Positions 24,692-37,500 are shown, counted from the stretch's first letter. The stretch is DNA of 64,000 nt from Cucumis sativus (GCF_000004075.3 NC_026660.2:18557837-18621836); one strand, 5' to 3'. Made by a program: numbers and translations. Notes: generated by a model not told the origin, from the sequence alone.

Positions 24692-24790
24692 AACATTGTG
24701 TATGGGATCTTGTTTGGACTACTCTCAAGTCAGAGTTAACATTGTGTATGTAAGTTTGGATCTTGTTTGGGCTACTCTCAAGTCAGAGTT
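24692..24790. repeat. Tandem duplication, about 46-53 bp units
   Basis: A unit starting AACATTGTGTATG and ending AAGTCAGAGTT occurs at 24692..24737 and again at 24738..24790. The second copy has 7 extra bases (TAAGTTT) after the first 13. Confidence 0.9.
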
Positions 24791-24844
24791 CAGGTTTTTT
24801 AGCTATAATTCTCTCAGTTCTCTTGATCAAACTCCTCACTTCAA

Positions 24845-24904
24845 CATTTATAACATATCAATTGATCTAAGCTCCATTTATAACATATCAATTGATCTAA
24901 GCTC
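24845..24904. repeat. Perfect 30-bp tandem duplication
   Basis: The 30-bp unit beginning CATTTATAACATATC and ending TCTAAGCTC is repeated twice in tandem without a mismatch. Confidence 0.93.
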
Positions 24905-25811
24905 GTTTTAGCTATCAAAGCCTAAAATCTGGTCTTTCTTTTTATTATTGTTTTTTCAAACATGAACTAAGTAGGAAAGGGAAAAATTAGAGTCTTATAA
25001 TACCAAAAATATTTGAAAATATTGTCATCAATACAAATAAAATTTATATTTAGCTCTTGAAGTCCATTTATAAAACCATATCTTTGGTAGAATTTTAATA
25101 ATATACCATATCACTAGTAAGTTTATGATCAATAGAATTTGCTGCTATATCTACAAAAGTTTAAAAGATGTTATTATACAAAAGTGTTATCCAATACAAT
25201 TTTTCCAATTAATAAAACAAGATAGATTTTAGTTAGCAAAATTAAGTAATAGATATGATTGAGAATTTTGTATATAATACATCAAAACAACAATGGAAAA
25301 GATGAAAATATATATAATCATATAGTAATATTATTATATAAGATATGGCGTAGAAGAAAAGAAAAGTGAAAGGAAGAAAAAAAAGGAGAGAAGTTTGTGG
25401 ATATACTTGGATACAATAATTATATAAAAGTGTATTACAATAATAATAAAATGTTATGATTCAATGCTCCACCACTTGATGTTTTTTTTTTTTTTCTTCT
25501 AAGGAATGAGTAAAATGAAAACAATGAGTGGAAAGAGATGAGATGAATGTTTTTGTTTTAAAAGTAAGTTGAAACAAAGAAAAGGGTAGGAAAAAAAACT
25601 CCCAGCCTTTTCTTCTTAATATAGATTTTTTAGTTGGTTTTTTAAAAAACGCCGCAATGAATTGAATTGTTTTATTGTGCAGTCCAATCCCCACACTGTG
25701 TTTTAGAGAGAGAGAGAGAGCTATTTTTTAAAATTTCTCTTTTAAAAAGGAACAACACACTTCTTCTTCCATCTCAACACACATCATTTGTGTAGTTTGC
25801 CCATCAATCTT

Positions 25812-28607
25812 TCATTTGCCTTGCTGGGCCTGCTTATTCATTTCATTAAATAATCAAACATTACTTTATACTTTATTCAACTTTCAAAAAATCTTAAAAA
25901 GAAAAAGAAAAAATTGGTTTTAGTGGCTTACCTCAGGTTCAGCAGGTTTGGATTCCTCAGCTTTGAAGTTTTCGTCACCTGTTGAAGTTGTTCGTTTGTG
26001 TATCAGAACTTTATTGGAGGAAGCCGGTAAGGAAAAAAAAATTTGAATTACGTTTATAAATACTACTTTCATTTATAGATGTATAGTAACCTGAATAAGA
26101 ACTTTATAGGAAAAGGCAGTAAAAAAGTTTTGAGTAAAAGCTTGATATTTTGAAAAACCTTTGTAAAAAAAAAAAGTTGAGTTTGTTTTTAGAATTTGAC
26201 TAAAGAATTCAAATAAGCATAAATTACAAAATCAGGAAATTAGCGATAGATTCAAACATGAAATAAGATATTATTTAGAATCAATTGTGAGATTATACCG
26301 CCATCTTCAGGCAAATCGGAGGTCCAGAGGGTGAGATTGTCTCTCAACAGCTGCATGATCAGAGTGCTGTCCTTGTATGATTCCTCACTCAAGGTATCCA
26401 ACTCTGCAATTGCCTCATCAAAAGCTTGTTTAGCCAAATGGCAAGCTCTGCAAGAGAAAAGAAAATGGCATAACATTACAAGGGTGAAGGGTTTTCAATG
26501 GCAGTATAAGAACTGAAAACTAGTAGGATTCTATTGACAATACCTCTCAGGAGAATTCATAATCTCATAGTAGAAGACAGAAAAGTTGAGGGCAAGGCCA
26601 AGACGGATTGGGTGGGTTGATGGGAGTTCGGTATTAGCAGTGCCTGATGCAGCCTGTTACAAAAATGGCATTAGAACCTCAAACAATTGCAAAGGAGGCT
26701 ATTGTTCTTTATATTTATGATGTGAAACTTGAATGTTATAAAGAAAATAAATGCCTCATATCCCTTCAACGACTGATCAGCAGCCTCTTTTCTATCTTGA
26801 TCTGTCTTGAACTCAGCAAGATAACGATAGTAGTCACCTTTCCTGAAATCATGGATGCCATGGCAGTAACTACACCATACTAAGACTGGCTAAAACACAT
26901 TAGGATCAAATTGTACGCATGACTAACTCATATTATAAGAAAAGGGATGGACAAGAAAATAATTAGATCAACCATATTCTTATCAACCTAGCTATGGCCT
27001 ATCTGATAGATTTTGAGAATGAACAGAACATATATCCCCAGCATTGGGGCGTGCGAAGCCTCCTGTGATGTACTTAGGTGGAATCAAAGGCTACCGATAT
27101 TCAAAAAAGAAACATAGGAAAACAGAAATTCATCAGTATCAAATTTGCACCATTTGGATTAGAATTATAACAAAAATTATTTAGCCAATGATGAAAAGTA
27201 CGCAGAGCATCAAAATTGGGATTGGTTGCAAGTACCAAAAAAAAAAAAAAGAAACTCACATCTTGTAGTAGAAAACAGTGGCTTCTGCAGAGGATGAATG
27301 AGGGACTAGATGCTTGTCAATGATAGAGAGAATATCACCACAAATCTTTGTAAGCTCCTCCTCCACTTTTTGGCGGTAACCCTTTATCAATTTTACAATG
27401 TTCTCATTCCCCTTAGACTCCTCTTTCTGCTCAATCGAAGACATGATGCGCCAAGAGGCTCGTCGTGCACCTATGACATTTTTGTACCCCACAGAAAGAA
27501 GGTTCCTCTCCTCTACAGTTAGTTCGAGGTCAAGTTTTGCAATATTCTTCATACACTCAACCATTTCTGCATCATTGGACTAATCAATCAAACTCCGTAA
27601 AGAAAAACCTTCACCACACAGATATGGAACATCCTCCAATGACTCAACAAAACAACAAGGAATTAAATTAATATCGAGAACCTAACATAGGCAGGTTACT
27701 GTAAGGTCCAGTAACTGATAACTTCTCATTTCTCAAACGCAAAAGCGGCACACACAAAAGTTGAAATCCTAATGAATCAAGATTGCAACTACAAACTCAA
27801 CATGAAAAGCAATGCCAAAGCCTACAAGAACCTAGAAAACAACAACAATTTCCCGTTCACATTCCAAAACAGAATCATTATCCAAAACAAAACAACAGAT
27901 CATTGGCAAATAAATCATCATTTCAACTACAAATTCAACATGAAAAGCAATGCTAAAACCTAAAAAAATCGAAAAAATAATTTCCGTCAACACTTCCAAA
28001 AGCAAAATCATAATCTATGCAAAACAACAGATCATCAGTGTAAATCAGCATTTCAACCACAAATTCGACATGAAAATCAATGCCAAAACCTTAAGAAGGA
28101 GAGAGAGAGGCTAGAAAAGAACCTCCACAAGTTCCCGTCCACATTTCCAAAAACAAAATCGTAATCCAAAACAACAGATCATTACCAACATCAATCAGCA
28201 TTTCGACTACCAATTCAACACGAAAAGAAATACCAAAACCTAAAAGAACCTAGAAAACAACATCAACAATTTCCATCCACATTTCCAAAAACGAAATCAT
28301 ACAACAGAGAATTAGCAATATTAATCACCATTTCAACCACAAACTCAACATAAAAAGCACCACCGAAACAAAAAATATATATATATATATACAGAGAACG
28401 TAGAAAACAAGATCATAAAGCAAAGCAAAACAAAACAACAGATCATTAGCCATATCCTGATCAAAGGAAAGAAACAATGCAGCAGAAAAAAAAGAAAAGG
28501 AGCAATAGTGATGGTGGAGGCATGTGTGTACCGTCATAGCGTTCGGCCTGCTCGGCGAGTTTGGCCATGTAAACCTGGGTCTCTCTTTCCTTCTCGGCGG
28601 AAGACAT
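25812..28607 (-). CDS. 14-3-3 protein
   Basis: Seven exons from high to low: 28607..28532, 27566..27260, 26842..26755, 26653..26544, 26447..26299, 25978..25932 and 25829..25812, 264 aa, all phases consistent. 14-3-3 proteins are dimeric cytosolic/nuclear adaptors that bind phosphoserine/threonine motifs. Signature one is [20 protein letters not shown]. The second is spread over [11 protein letters not shown] and [20 protein letters not shown]. Groove residues Lys (SVGYKN), Arg (GARRASWR) and RY (YYRYLAEF) are present, and DNLTLWTSD ends the core. Two points are unusual. The intron after KGYE must use a GC donor (GAG|GCATTT) to give the family sequence KGYEAASGTAN. The last coding exon is only 18 nt (AQQGK then stop), placed by splice signals and phase, so the very C-terminus is less certain. 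Reading on past exon 6 instead would end VSH. Confidence 0.93.
27780..28455. repeat. Minisatellite of about 130-150 bp units in 14-3-3 intron 1
   Basis: Five degenerate copies, anchored by CAACTACAAATTCAACATGA-like words at 27786, 27924, 28054, 28204 and 28334 (spacings 138, 130, 150, 130). Each is followed by AAAACCTAAAAGAACCTAGA-like, TTCC(C/A)GTCCACATTTCCAAAA-like and CAACAGATCATTA-like segments. It fills most of the 965-bp first intron. The last copy holds a (TA)n run. Confidence 0.88.
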
Positions 28608-28776
28608 TGTTACAGAGAGTGAGGTTGGGGGGAGAAAAGAAAGTGAACAGAGAGAGAACCAGAGAAGAAAGGGAAGAAGAAGAAGAGAATATAGAAAGGA
28701 AGAGAGAAGGGGGAAGAGTCGGGGGAGTTAAGACGAGAGGAGAAAATGGAGGTTTTGGGGAATGGAGGAGGAGAAA

Positions 28777-28822
28777 TGAACGAACGAACGAACGAATGAA
28801 TGAATGAAGAAGAAGAAGAAGG
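28777..28822. repeat. GAAC/GAAT then GAA microsatellite in 14-3-3 leader
   Basis: Tetranucleotide GAAC repeats shift to GAAT and then to GAA triplets. On the gene's strand this is a CT-rich tract about 170-215 bp before the start codon. Confidence 0.9.
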
Positions 28823-30597
28823 AAGACTGAATCTGAACCGTTGGATTAGTTGGAGAGGTTCTGGTTGTGGTTGTACGTAATGCAAAAAGCGCGAAAATTG
28901 TGCTTTGCCCTTTCAATTCCATTTATGGCTTCTTCTTCTTCTCCCTCTTCATCTTTTTTCTCCCTCTTTTTTCTATTTCCGGTATTTTTCTTCTTTTTTC
29001 TTTTTCTAAATATACTTATTTTTCTTATTTTCTTTAATTCCGATTTAAATATTTGAATCCTATTTTGTGATTTTTTTTTAATCAGATTAATTGATGAAAA
29101 TTAACGTGGTATTGGATAGGTTTAAATTGAGATTTCAACATCATTTACTTATTTTATTTATGTATTTTTCTATTACAACCATTACGGAATAGATGAATAA
29201 ACATCTAGTCTTTAAACATGGAAGTTATGTTAATATTACTCACTTTATAGCTTATTCACTTCAATTGATACGATAACTCTTGTGTAAATTTTGGTTACGT
29301 AAGCAACTCTGTATTTGTAAAAAAGAAGAAGATTTCATTCGTTACTAGAAGTTGGAGCAAAAAATTTATAGTGCTGCTGTTAGGACACATGAGCCTTTGG
29401 AGGAGACCATTGATTTTTGATGCAAAGTCATATGAAGGTTTACCATCGATATTGTAAATAATATCAATGATGTCCTTACTTGTTCGATAATCTTTTACTT
29501 TTTAACGTAAAGTTCATTTATGTGATTTAAAATGCAATTGTTTAAGATAATAAATAGAATATTAGTCCTTACTTCAACAACTATTTAATGAAGTTGAATC
29601 CATCAACCTCATAAAAATTAATCGATATCTATTCTATGAAACTATAAAGTTGAAATTTAAAATAGAGGCATTTATTTTCAATTCAAACGTTCCAATATTA
29701 AGTAGTAAAAGTTGATCTTGCCTTTTAGAATTTAAAGGTAAGACATTCATGTCAAGAATGTTAAACATGATTTTATAGTCGTGAATTTATACTTTGATTG
29801 TCTCAAGTATGAAGTAACATATCCTCAATTATGGGAAGTAAATCCTTACTAAAGTCAAAGTTTCAGTGATAGAAAAGTTATTCATTGATGTTACACATAA
29901 TTTGTTGTCTATATTGAGAATGAAACTCTTAAAATGCCAAATTGAGGAAAAGAAAAGATATGTAAATGCTAGGGTTTGTTGTTATAATAAAGATTGAAAG
30001 AAGAGTTTGGATATAGGTTAAGATTATATTCCGTTGGTAGAATGTCTTTCCAAAATAAAGTTTGTATTATTTAAGACCAAGCTTAAAATGGAACGAATGA
30101 CAAATTATTGGGATGATAGAGATTTGATCTTAGAAATAAGCGAGAGGATGAGGGAGGAGAGTGACAAGCCAATCCATGTACGTAAAGTTACGTTTTGTAA
30201 TTTCAATTGAATTTGAGGTCGGTAAAAGGTAAAAACAAAACTCCATTTCTAGAGTATGGCAACTCTCATTTTTCCAGCAAACCCAATACTTAGGCAGATG
30301 AGCTTATGCTTAAAAGAATCCGAACTCTTTTCTACTCTTGAATTTAAACATTAATTGTAAGAATTAATGCATACTTTTAAAAAATTTGCTGCCAAGTATC
30401 ATCAAAAGAAACACTCAGTTACAGAATATCAAAAACCATAATCAATAAACTGTTGTTTATTCCTTAATGACTATAAGACCAGAATGAATCTGTTAGCAGA
30501 TTTGCACCATTCAAGCACAGATGATGAATCAACCAATATGGTCAAATTAGAAACTACCTCCTTGTGTTGCTCTTTTATAGTTAACGACCACTGAAGT
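28823..30597. other. Intergenic region between 14-3-3 promoter and RUS3-like 3' end
   Basis: The first part (to about 29050) is the pyrimidine/purine-rich promoter of the 14-3-3 gene. The rest is AT-rich with no open frame that I can support. A faint resemblance to copia protein around 29.85-30.1 kb was not strong enough to call. Confidence 0.45.
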
Positions 30598-33500
30598 TCA
30601 ATCGATTTTCCTAGACCCCCAGTTTGCTCTCCAACAAACAGAAGGAGAAAGTAGACGATCTGTTTTCCACCCTGATATCTTCAGCTACAAGGTAATGGAA
30701 AGGTGTAAATGCAACGACAATTACAGATATACTGAATGTAAAATTACGAAAATATTGTCTTGAGATTGTATTCTTGAAGTCGTTCGTGAGTTTCTTGGTA
30801 AGAAACCGAGCTTTAGTTGAGAAATATGATGGTTCTGCTAGATGGTTCAACTCCTTTTTCAGTTTCCCTTCAGCCAAAGGCTTGAGATTTGAAGTTAGAA
30901 ATGCCTTTTTTTTTGTACTCTACTAATTGGATAGAATACTAATACGAAAGGTCTATTGAGATTCATCCCTTCGTGTCACTCTGATTCATCCCTCCAAAAA
31001 AACACTAGAACTAAAGGGAAAAGGCAAATGTTGTGGGAGTAAAAGTAAAAGCTGCCAATTAAGTGGTCTTTTATTAGCTTCTTTTGAGGAAGTTAACGAG
31101 TGAAAAGGCTAAGAGAATAAGAAAGGAAACGAAAACTTGGCAATTTACAGAACTTCAGAAACATTAAAGAGAGAGAATACCTTTTCAATAAAACATTCAT
31201 AATGTTTATCCATCCATGACATGCTTTCAAAATATCTGGACTCCTGATCAGGAACATAAGCCATAACAAGTGCATGAACGAATGATTGGAAGATGTCATT
31301 AGCAGTTGCATCTTTTTGCACAATAACACTGATAGTTTCCTTCCTCTCCACTAGAAGGTACTTCTCTGGCAACCAAATAACATGTGATCAGATGGGGGTG
31401 ATAAAATACAGCTAGAAACTTAAATATTTAAAACCATTCCAACCTTGTTTATCGTTATTATTAGCACCTGCCAAATGCAACAGCTCCTTTCTGTACCACC
31501 ACCATAATGTTATTATGCCATTTTCATTTTATGGACTGTAGGGGAAAGGAAAGAAAGAAAGAAAAAGATGACAACTAACTGGACAAAATTCAGTCTTCAA
31601 ATTGCACGTGTCCTTTAAATAATACTAAATGTCTTGAAACTTGAAACAGATGTACCGTATTTGATTGACCTATTTAAGAAGTAATCGTGTAGCTAATATT
31701 TTTCAAAAGAGAAAAAAGGGAAACAATACATAAATGTATTTAGTACAATTACAACCACTATTATTTTCGCTTCCACCTATGCAAGCATTTTAAATACTTG
31801 GGAGCTCTTTAAATATCGAGTCTAGTAATAATTGCTTCCAAAGCTTGTCCATTTGAAACCTTTCTTAGGCTCTTTGGCTTTTAACCTGCTCCTCATTCAT
31901 ATATCAAGCGATCTTTTTGTCTGTATCTAACTAATAATAAAAGAAAATAGTGCAAGCACCGTAAAAAGTTGCAGGAACAATATTGGCCAAAAACATATCC
32001 ACTGCTCCTTTATTATGCATGTTAAGAAGGCATTTTTTGTGCGATCACAGAAAACTTTACGAAGTTCATGAGCTGGTTAAAAAAAGCTCACATTTCTGTG
32101 TGATGAAGAGAAGAGATCCTCGCTCCTAACCGTACACGTGTATGGATTAACTTAATGCTCCTTAAACTCCATGATGAAGCCCATGCGGGTAAAACATGCT
32201 CCATCATAGAAACCTGTTGAGGAGAGAGAACTGAATGCAGGTTCAGTCGCAGGATTTAAATTTTCTTTAAATAAGAGACTAGAAAACAGCGAATTTTTAT
32301 TTATTTCAGAAAGAGATAAAATATAGAAGAATTTTACCGCATAAATCACAAATCTCAACATGTGTGCACATACATACATAAAAATAGCGTCGGAATCATA
32401 CACAAAATGAAGCAGAATAAGTAACACCAGGAAAAAATATAGACATTGGGCATCATCACCTTCGGCAGTCTGAATATAATGCTGCAAGGCAATCGAACAC
32501 CTCTGAGGGTTGAGTGAAGTCAAGGAAAGGCAACAAACAGCCTTGTAATTTGCTGCACAAAGTGACAAGCAGAATTTTTACAAAATTGTGACACGATTAC
32601 TTAGGCACTTACGAAATCTGTCATCACTTCATAAAAATATATTCTCCCTCTCTTTTCTCTTCATGGAGACGAATAAACATTTTGAACCTAGAAGCCTTAC
32701 TTAGAAAATTTTGATTAAGAAACATTGACAACGTGTTCATAAGAAATGATGGTCTAAATTTTGAACTTTTACCATTTAGGAAATTTAAAAATTAAATATC
32801 ACGTCAATATAGACTATAAAGTGAGGATTTGCTCAAGCAAATAACATATTTATCGCATAAAGTATTAACTCAACATTTAATGAAAAACTCACCGTACATA
32901 TGAAACATTGTGAGGGACAGAAAAGAAAGCCAGATGGCCAGTGGGCATCCCATGGTGATACGAGCAAGAAGCATACCAATCGCCATGCCTATCATTGTTG
33001 CTACTGTTTCTTGACTTCCTTCCTATTGGTGCAAGATTGACAATTGTCATTACAATATATCCGGATCAGAGTTCATTCTTCACCTGGAAAGTGGCTAGCT
33101 CTATACCTTGGCAGATATATCAGCAGCATTATTCTGAAGGGCAAAATGTTGTGTTAAAGCAGCTCTAGTAGCTCCACTTGCCACACCGGCTGATTTGGAT
33201 TAAAATCTATAGTTAGCATAAGAATTACATCCAATTAATTAGGATATTAGGGTGCATGAATTAGCACGTGTTCCCACCCTAACAACCAACAATACCCGCC
33301 TTTTCTGGACTTGAGTTTCCATTTTCCTAAAGATTTTTTTTGCTTATTGTGGACACCTTTATGCTAGACGAGGTTATCTTTTAAGTACTAGTTCTACAAT
33401 CTGTGTTGGATGTTTTTTAGCAAGAATTGTCGTACTCGAATTGGCGTTGGTCACTGCTGAGTCAACATTTGGGTGCTTTGTTAGTTGAACTTTATATGCT

Positions 33501-35648
33501 CTATTGATTGGTTCAAGGGTAATTTTCTTTTTTTTTTTGATGAAAATGTACAAATTTACTAATCAAAATTTTAGGTTTAATTCAATGAAACTAATAATAA
33601 AAGTTTAAATTGATTCCCGAACTGATATGAAATATGAGATAGATGTCAAATTTAAAAATGATTTTTTCCCTATAATATAGCAATGTTTACAACAACGTAC
33701 AAACGTGATATCAATTGAAAACCCCCAAACTTTACATGATAATACCATATTTAGATGCAAATTTCCAAAATTCCCATGGACTTACTGAATGATCTTGACA
33801 AGCTCCCCAAGCAAACGATAAGCATAAATGCTGAAGGAAACAAGGGGGAAACAAGGTCCATCAACATACCTGTTTAGTACAAAGTTGGTGGTTATCTTAA
33901 GACACAAGAGTCAATGACAAGTGAAAATGCTAGGTGTTGTTGCCTTTCCAGAAATTAGAGATAAATTTACTAAAAAATTCCAGGGCCAGTATTGGCACAA
34001 TATTCAATAAGATCCAAATTTGCAGTTACGAGCCATGGCTGTAGGTTAGATTGCTTGGCTATGAACAAAAGTTAAAAGCCAAAACATATGATACTTTACA
34101 TTACAATGGAAACTATCCACGGAAAGGTTAATAAACGAAAAATCAGGGGTTATTGAGTATCACTTATCCGTTAGATATCCGTTTGCCTGTACTTGTCATA
34201 GTAAGACAACTTATTGCAGGTTCAGTAAAGAATAAGGGGAAGAATGCACATACCAAGATCATTCATGAAATCTGCAACCAAGCGCCACATTTTGGCATTG
34301 CTGTCCAGATTAGATCCCTGAAATGTACAATTGTCGTTGCTATGACATAATCAACAAAGAGAAACCATAATAAAAATGGTGAACACAATTCTAGACTACT
34401 CTATAAGTCTTGAATTCCATACATATTGTTACTCTAAAATATTGAAGCTGATAGGAAAAGATTAAGGATAAATTTATTACTTTATTTAAGCTATTGGGGA
34501 ACAAATATTCCACCAAGTTAGTTACCATGCATGTAAACCAAACATATGTTTCTTTACGATTACAGAAGAATATAGCATACCTGGTAAAATGTGAATAAGA
34601 TGCCTCCAAGCATTCCAGTTAAATCCCTTAAAAACCACTGGAAAAGTTGAAAAAAGTTATAGATGTCTATTTTCTTCCAATCCACAAAGTCTTGAGATCG
34701 ACTATTAAAAGTTCCATTACAAATTTACCTGAAATGTAGCACCAATGACAGTTGCTGATTGCTCTCCAACCCCAATGGCACTCAGGAGAGCCTAGGAAAG
34801 ATTAGACGTAAATGCATATTAAATTTAGAAGAAACTAAATTGCACATTTTTTTTATAAGAAATTTTAATTACGCCTTACTTGGGTAGAGAGCATGGTCCG
34901 AATGTATGTTGATAGACCCTGACAGAGAATGAAAATCATAACTCGCTATTCTAACTATAAAATATTGCAATATTAAACATAAAATTGTCAAATGTTATTT
35001 TTTCTTCTATGAGTATCATGGCCAGGTTTTACATATCTCGACTAGTCTCATGGCTGTTTATGCCTACATTTGATTGTCGAGAAAACACTTAAGAAGTAAA
35101 ATCCTTGGTAACTAACAGAGGTTGCTTGAACACATTCCCTCAACGGTTTGTATTAATTACATTGGCGCAAATTCATGGTGGTTAGAACTCCCAAATGTAA
35201 AAGGAGAGAAACATGTAAAATGAACTTTTACCTGCAATGAGTCCCATATTTGAAAAGGAACATAATCGGGGGTCACACTACTAGGAAACCCCTGCAATTA
35301 AACGAAAGATTGATAATAAGAAAGCCAAACAAACAAACAAAAGTACACTGCCTAGAGTCATAGAAATCCAAACACAAGCTTGCCTCCGGTACAAACGCGT
35401 CAAAGAATCGTCTCCACACAAGTCTGAAACGGGAACCAGATCTATAGATAGAAACAGGAAAAGGAAACTTCAATCAAAAAGTTCCAAACGCGGTGAGTGG
35501 AATCTGAGAGGGAAAGGGAATCAGAACAGTGCCTCTGAATGAGGAGGGAAGGAGAAGCGGATATAATGGCAGTCTTCCGAAGCTCCGACGAAGAAGAACC
35601 ATTATATTCTTCCAGTATCACTTCTGATTGAAAATTTTTCCCACCCAT
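30598..35648 (-). CDS. RUS3: ROOT UVB SENSITIVE family protein (DUF647), RUS3-like
   Basis: Fifteen exons from high to low: 35648..35533, 35441..35384, 35291..35232, 34918..34880, 34791..34729, 34637..34581, 34317..34254, 33869..33786, 33189..33107, 33022..32893, 32552..32460, 32230..32092, 31490..31444, 31365..31181 and 30684..30598; 434 aa, every phase fits. The DUF647 core is clear: LVWRRFFDAFVPEGFPSSV, PDYVPFQIWDSLQGLSTYIR, ALLSAIGVGEQSATVIGATF, QWFLRDLTGMLGGILFTFYQ, NAKMWRLVADFMNDLGMLMD, SGATRAALTQHFALQNNAAD. The C-terminal GWKTDRLLSP is typical of the family. RUS proteins work in early seedling development; RUS1/RUS2 link to UV-B sensing, vitamin B6 and auxin. RUS3 is chosen from remembered similarity and length (about 440 aa). 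Introns 1 and 2 both need GC donors (AGAG|GCACTG and GGAG|GCAAGC). Confidence 0.92.
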
Positions 35649-36689
35649 ATGATGTATTCAAAGCTCGAATAACTTATACTCTAATTTAATTCAATCAAAT
35701 GAATCGCACTGAAATTAAATATCTAAAACTAATCAGAATAGCATTCAATTCATAATAAGAAAGCTTTTGAACCTCAAAACAATTAAGCTTTCGAGCTTAC
35801 CACCAGATTTCAACTGCTGTAGATCAGAATTGTCATGAGCTTGCGTCGATGGTAAGTTTCCTACTGAGACGAAGAAACAAAATTAGTCGCCCCGTCGGAC
35901 GAATGGGTTTTGTGAGGTTTGTAAGATTGAAAAGGATGATCGAATTTCTGCCGGAAATGAAGTTCTGCCAATGGCTTCCACCAATGAGTGAAGAGTTGAA
36001 CACTGGAGAGCTATTCGCTGACGAAATGGAAATATTACGTCATAAATGAGATTTAAAATAAAACTTCGATAAACTTAGGTGACCACGTGGTATGTGAGAA
36101 GTCACGTTTTGCACCCCTACAAATAAATGAGACGTTAGAAATTACAAAACAAGTCATAATAATTAAATCGATAACATAGTCCAATTTACATCTACAAAAA
36201 TTAGAAATTTGATTATTTTTGCTATTTTTACAAAATCACAAATTAATTTGTCACCTAATACAATTTTTCTACAAAAAGAATTATACTTTTACAAAATATT
36301 TTCTCAAACATTTTTTCATCTACGTGGATTCATAAATTTTATATAACGAGACTAGACATTGTATAATAAACACTGTTTAAAACATATTTTAACTTTAATA
36401 ACATTAACTGATAATAAAAAATACTGACAATTTCCATATTATGTTTGTAATGTAAGCGTGTGAATTTAAAAATTGCATCACAAAAATATAAAAGAAATAA
36501 TAATAATTCTTTTGTGAAATGTCATCACGAGAATGGAAGTTTAGATTGTTGATTTTGTTATAATGTGGGCCGAGCAATAAATTTAGTTTAAATAAAACAT
36601 TATTTAATATATATGTTATCGTGATACTTTAAATTTAATATTGAAATATAAAAATTAATAATATAAGAAGACACGCGCTTTTCATACTT

Positions 36690-37500
36690 GTTAAATCTGC
36701 CCCGGTTTCCATCCATGTTTTTTTAATTTTCTTATCAAAACGTTTCTCAAAAACTCATTTCACTTCAATTTTGTTTTTTTTCAAAATCATTTCTAAAACA
36801 TTTTTTCTACTTTGTTTTTTCAAAAAAAAATTCTTGTCCATTTTATGAAAAAAAAAAAAATTCCCTCCAATTTTGTTTTTCAATATATTTTTTCGGATAT
36901 TTACTCTCTTTCTTAAAATAGGTATTTTCAAAAGTAAAAATAAATAGATAAATTATTTAAATTTTATAGAACAAAATCGTTAAAAAAACAAAATTTATTA
37001 CCCTTTATTTTTTATAAACGGTGAATATTTCATTAAATATTATATTTTTTACAATTTTTCTTCTCAAACTCTATTTTGAAAAATTTTCCTCAAATATTTT
37101 TTCTTATTTGTTATTTAAAAAAATATTTACAAAAGTTTTTTTCAAATTCTTTCCACATACAATTTTTGTTTTCATAAAATGTTTCCGAAAAAAGGTTTTC
37201 TCAAATTTTTTTATTCTCTTTTCCAAAAAGCTGTCTCCAAATTTTATAATATATTTATCGAAAACATTTACTTAAACGTTTCTTCTTCTCTTTTTTTTAT
37301 CAAAATTACAAACATTATCTCAAACTCCTTTTTACAAAAAAAAAGAAAAAAAAACGTTTCCTTAGATTCTCTTCATTTCATTCTTCGTTTTTAAAAAATA
37401 TATTTATTCTCTGTGTGTTTTAAAAAATGTTTTCCCAAACTCTTCACTTCAAATTTGTTTTTCCAAATAATTTCAAAACGTTTCCTTAAAAAAAATTTAC
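36690..37500. repeat. Degenerate T-rich repeat tract
   Basis: About 800 bp of recurring words such as TTTTTCAAAA, CTCAAA(C/T)TCTTTTC, ACAATTTTTGTTTTC and AACGTTTC, at irregular spacing of roughly 35-50 bp. The plus strand is strongly T-rich. It looks like a decayed low-complexity tandem array; open frames across it are incidental. Confidence 0.6.

Larger units (their letters stand above)
22805..25811. other. Convergent intergenic region between PPR and 14-3-3 genes
   Basis: Contains the 3' UTRs of both neighbours and AT-rich DNA. Two local tandem duplications lie at 24.7-24.9 kb. A short AG run near 25704..25720 falls in the presumed 14-3-3 3' region. Open frames here are low-complexity or unsupported. 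Confidence 0.5.

Noticed and set aside
27780-28455. CRISPR-like repeat array
   Set aside because: Eukaryotic intron; units are long, degenerate and adjacent without unique spacers.
28508-29056. Several Ser/Glu/Arg-rich frames on both strands
   Set aside because: They arise from the GA/CT-rich leader and promoter of the 14-3-3 gene.
29850-30100. Possible copia gag/pre-integrase remnant
   Set aside because: Only a few residues resemble the family and no conserved motif is clear.
35849-36049. 66-codon plus-strand frame upstream of the RUS3-like gene
   Set aside because: Lies in the opposite strand of the presumed leader, with no recognisable domain or splice context.
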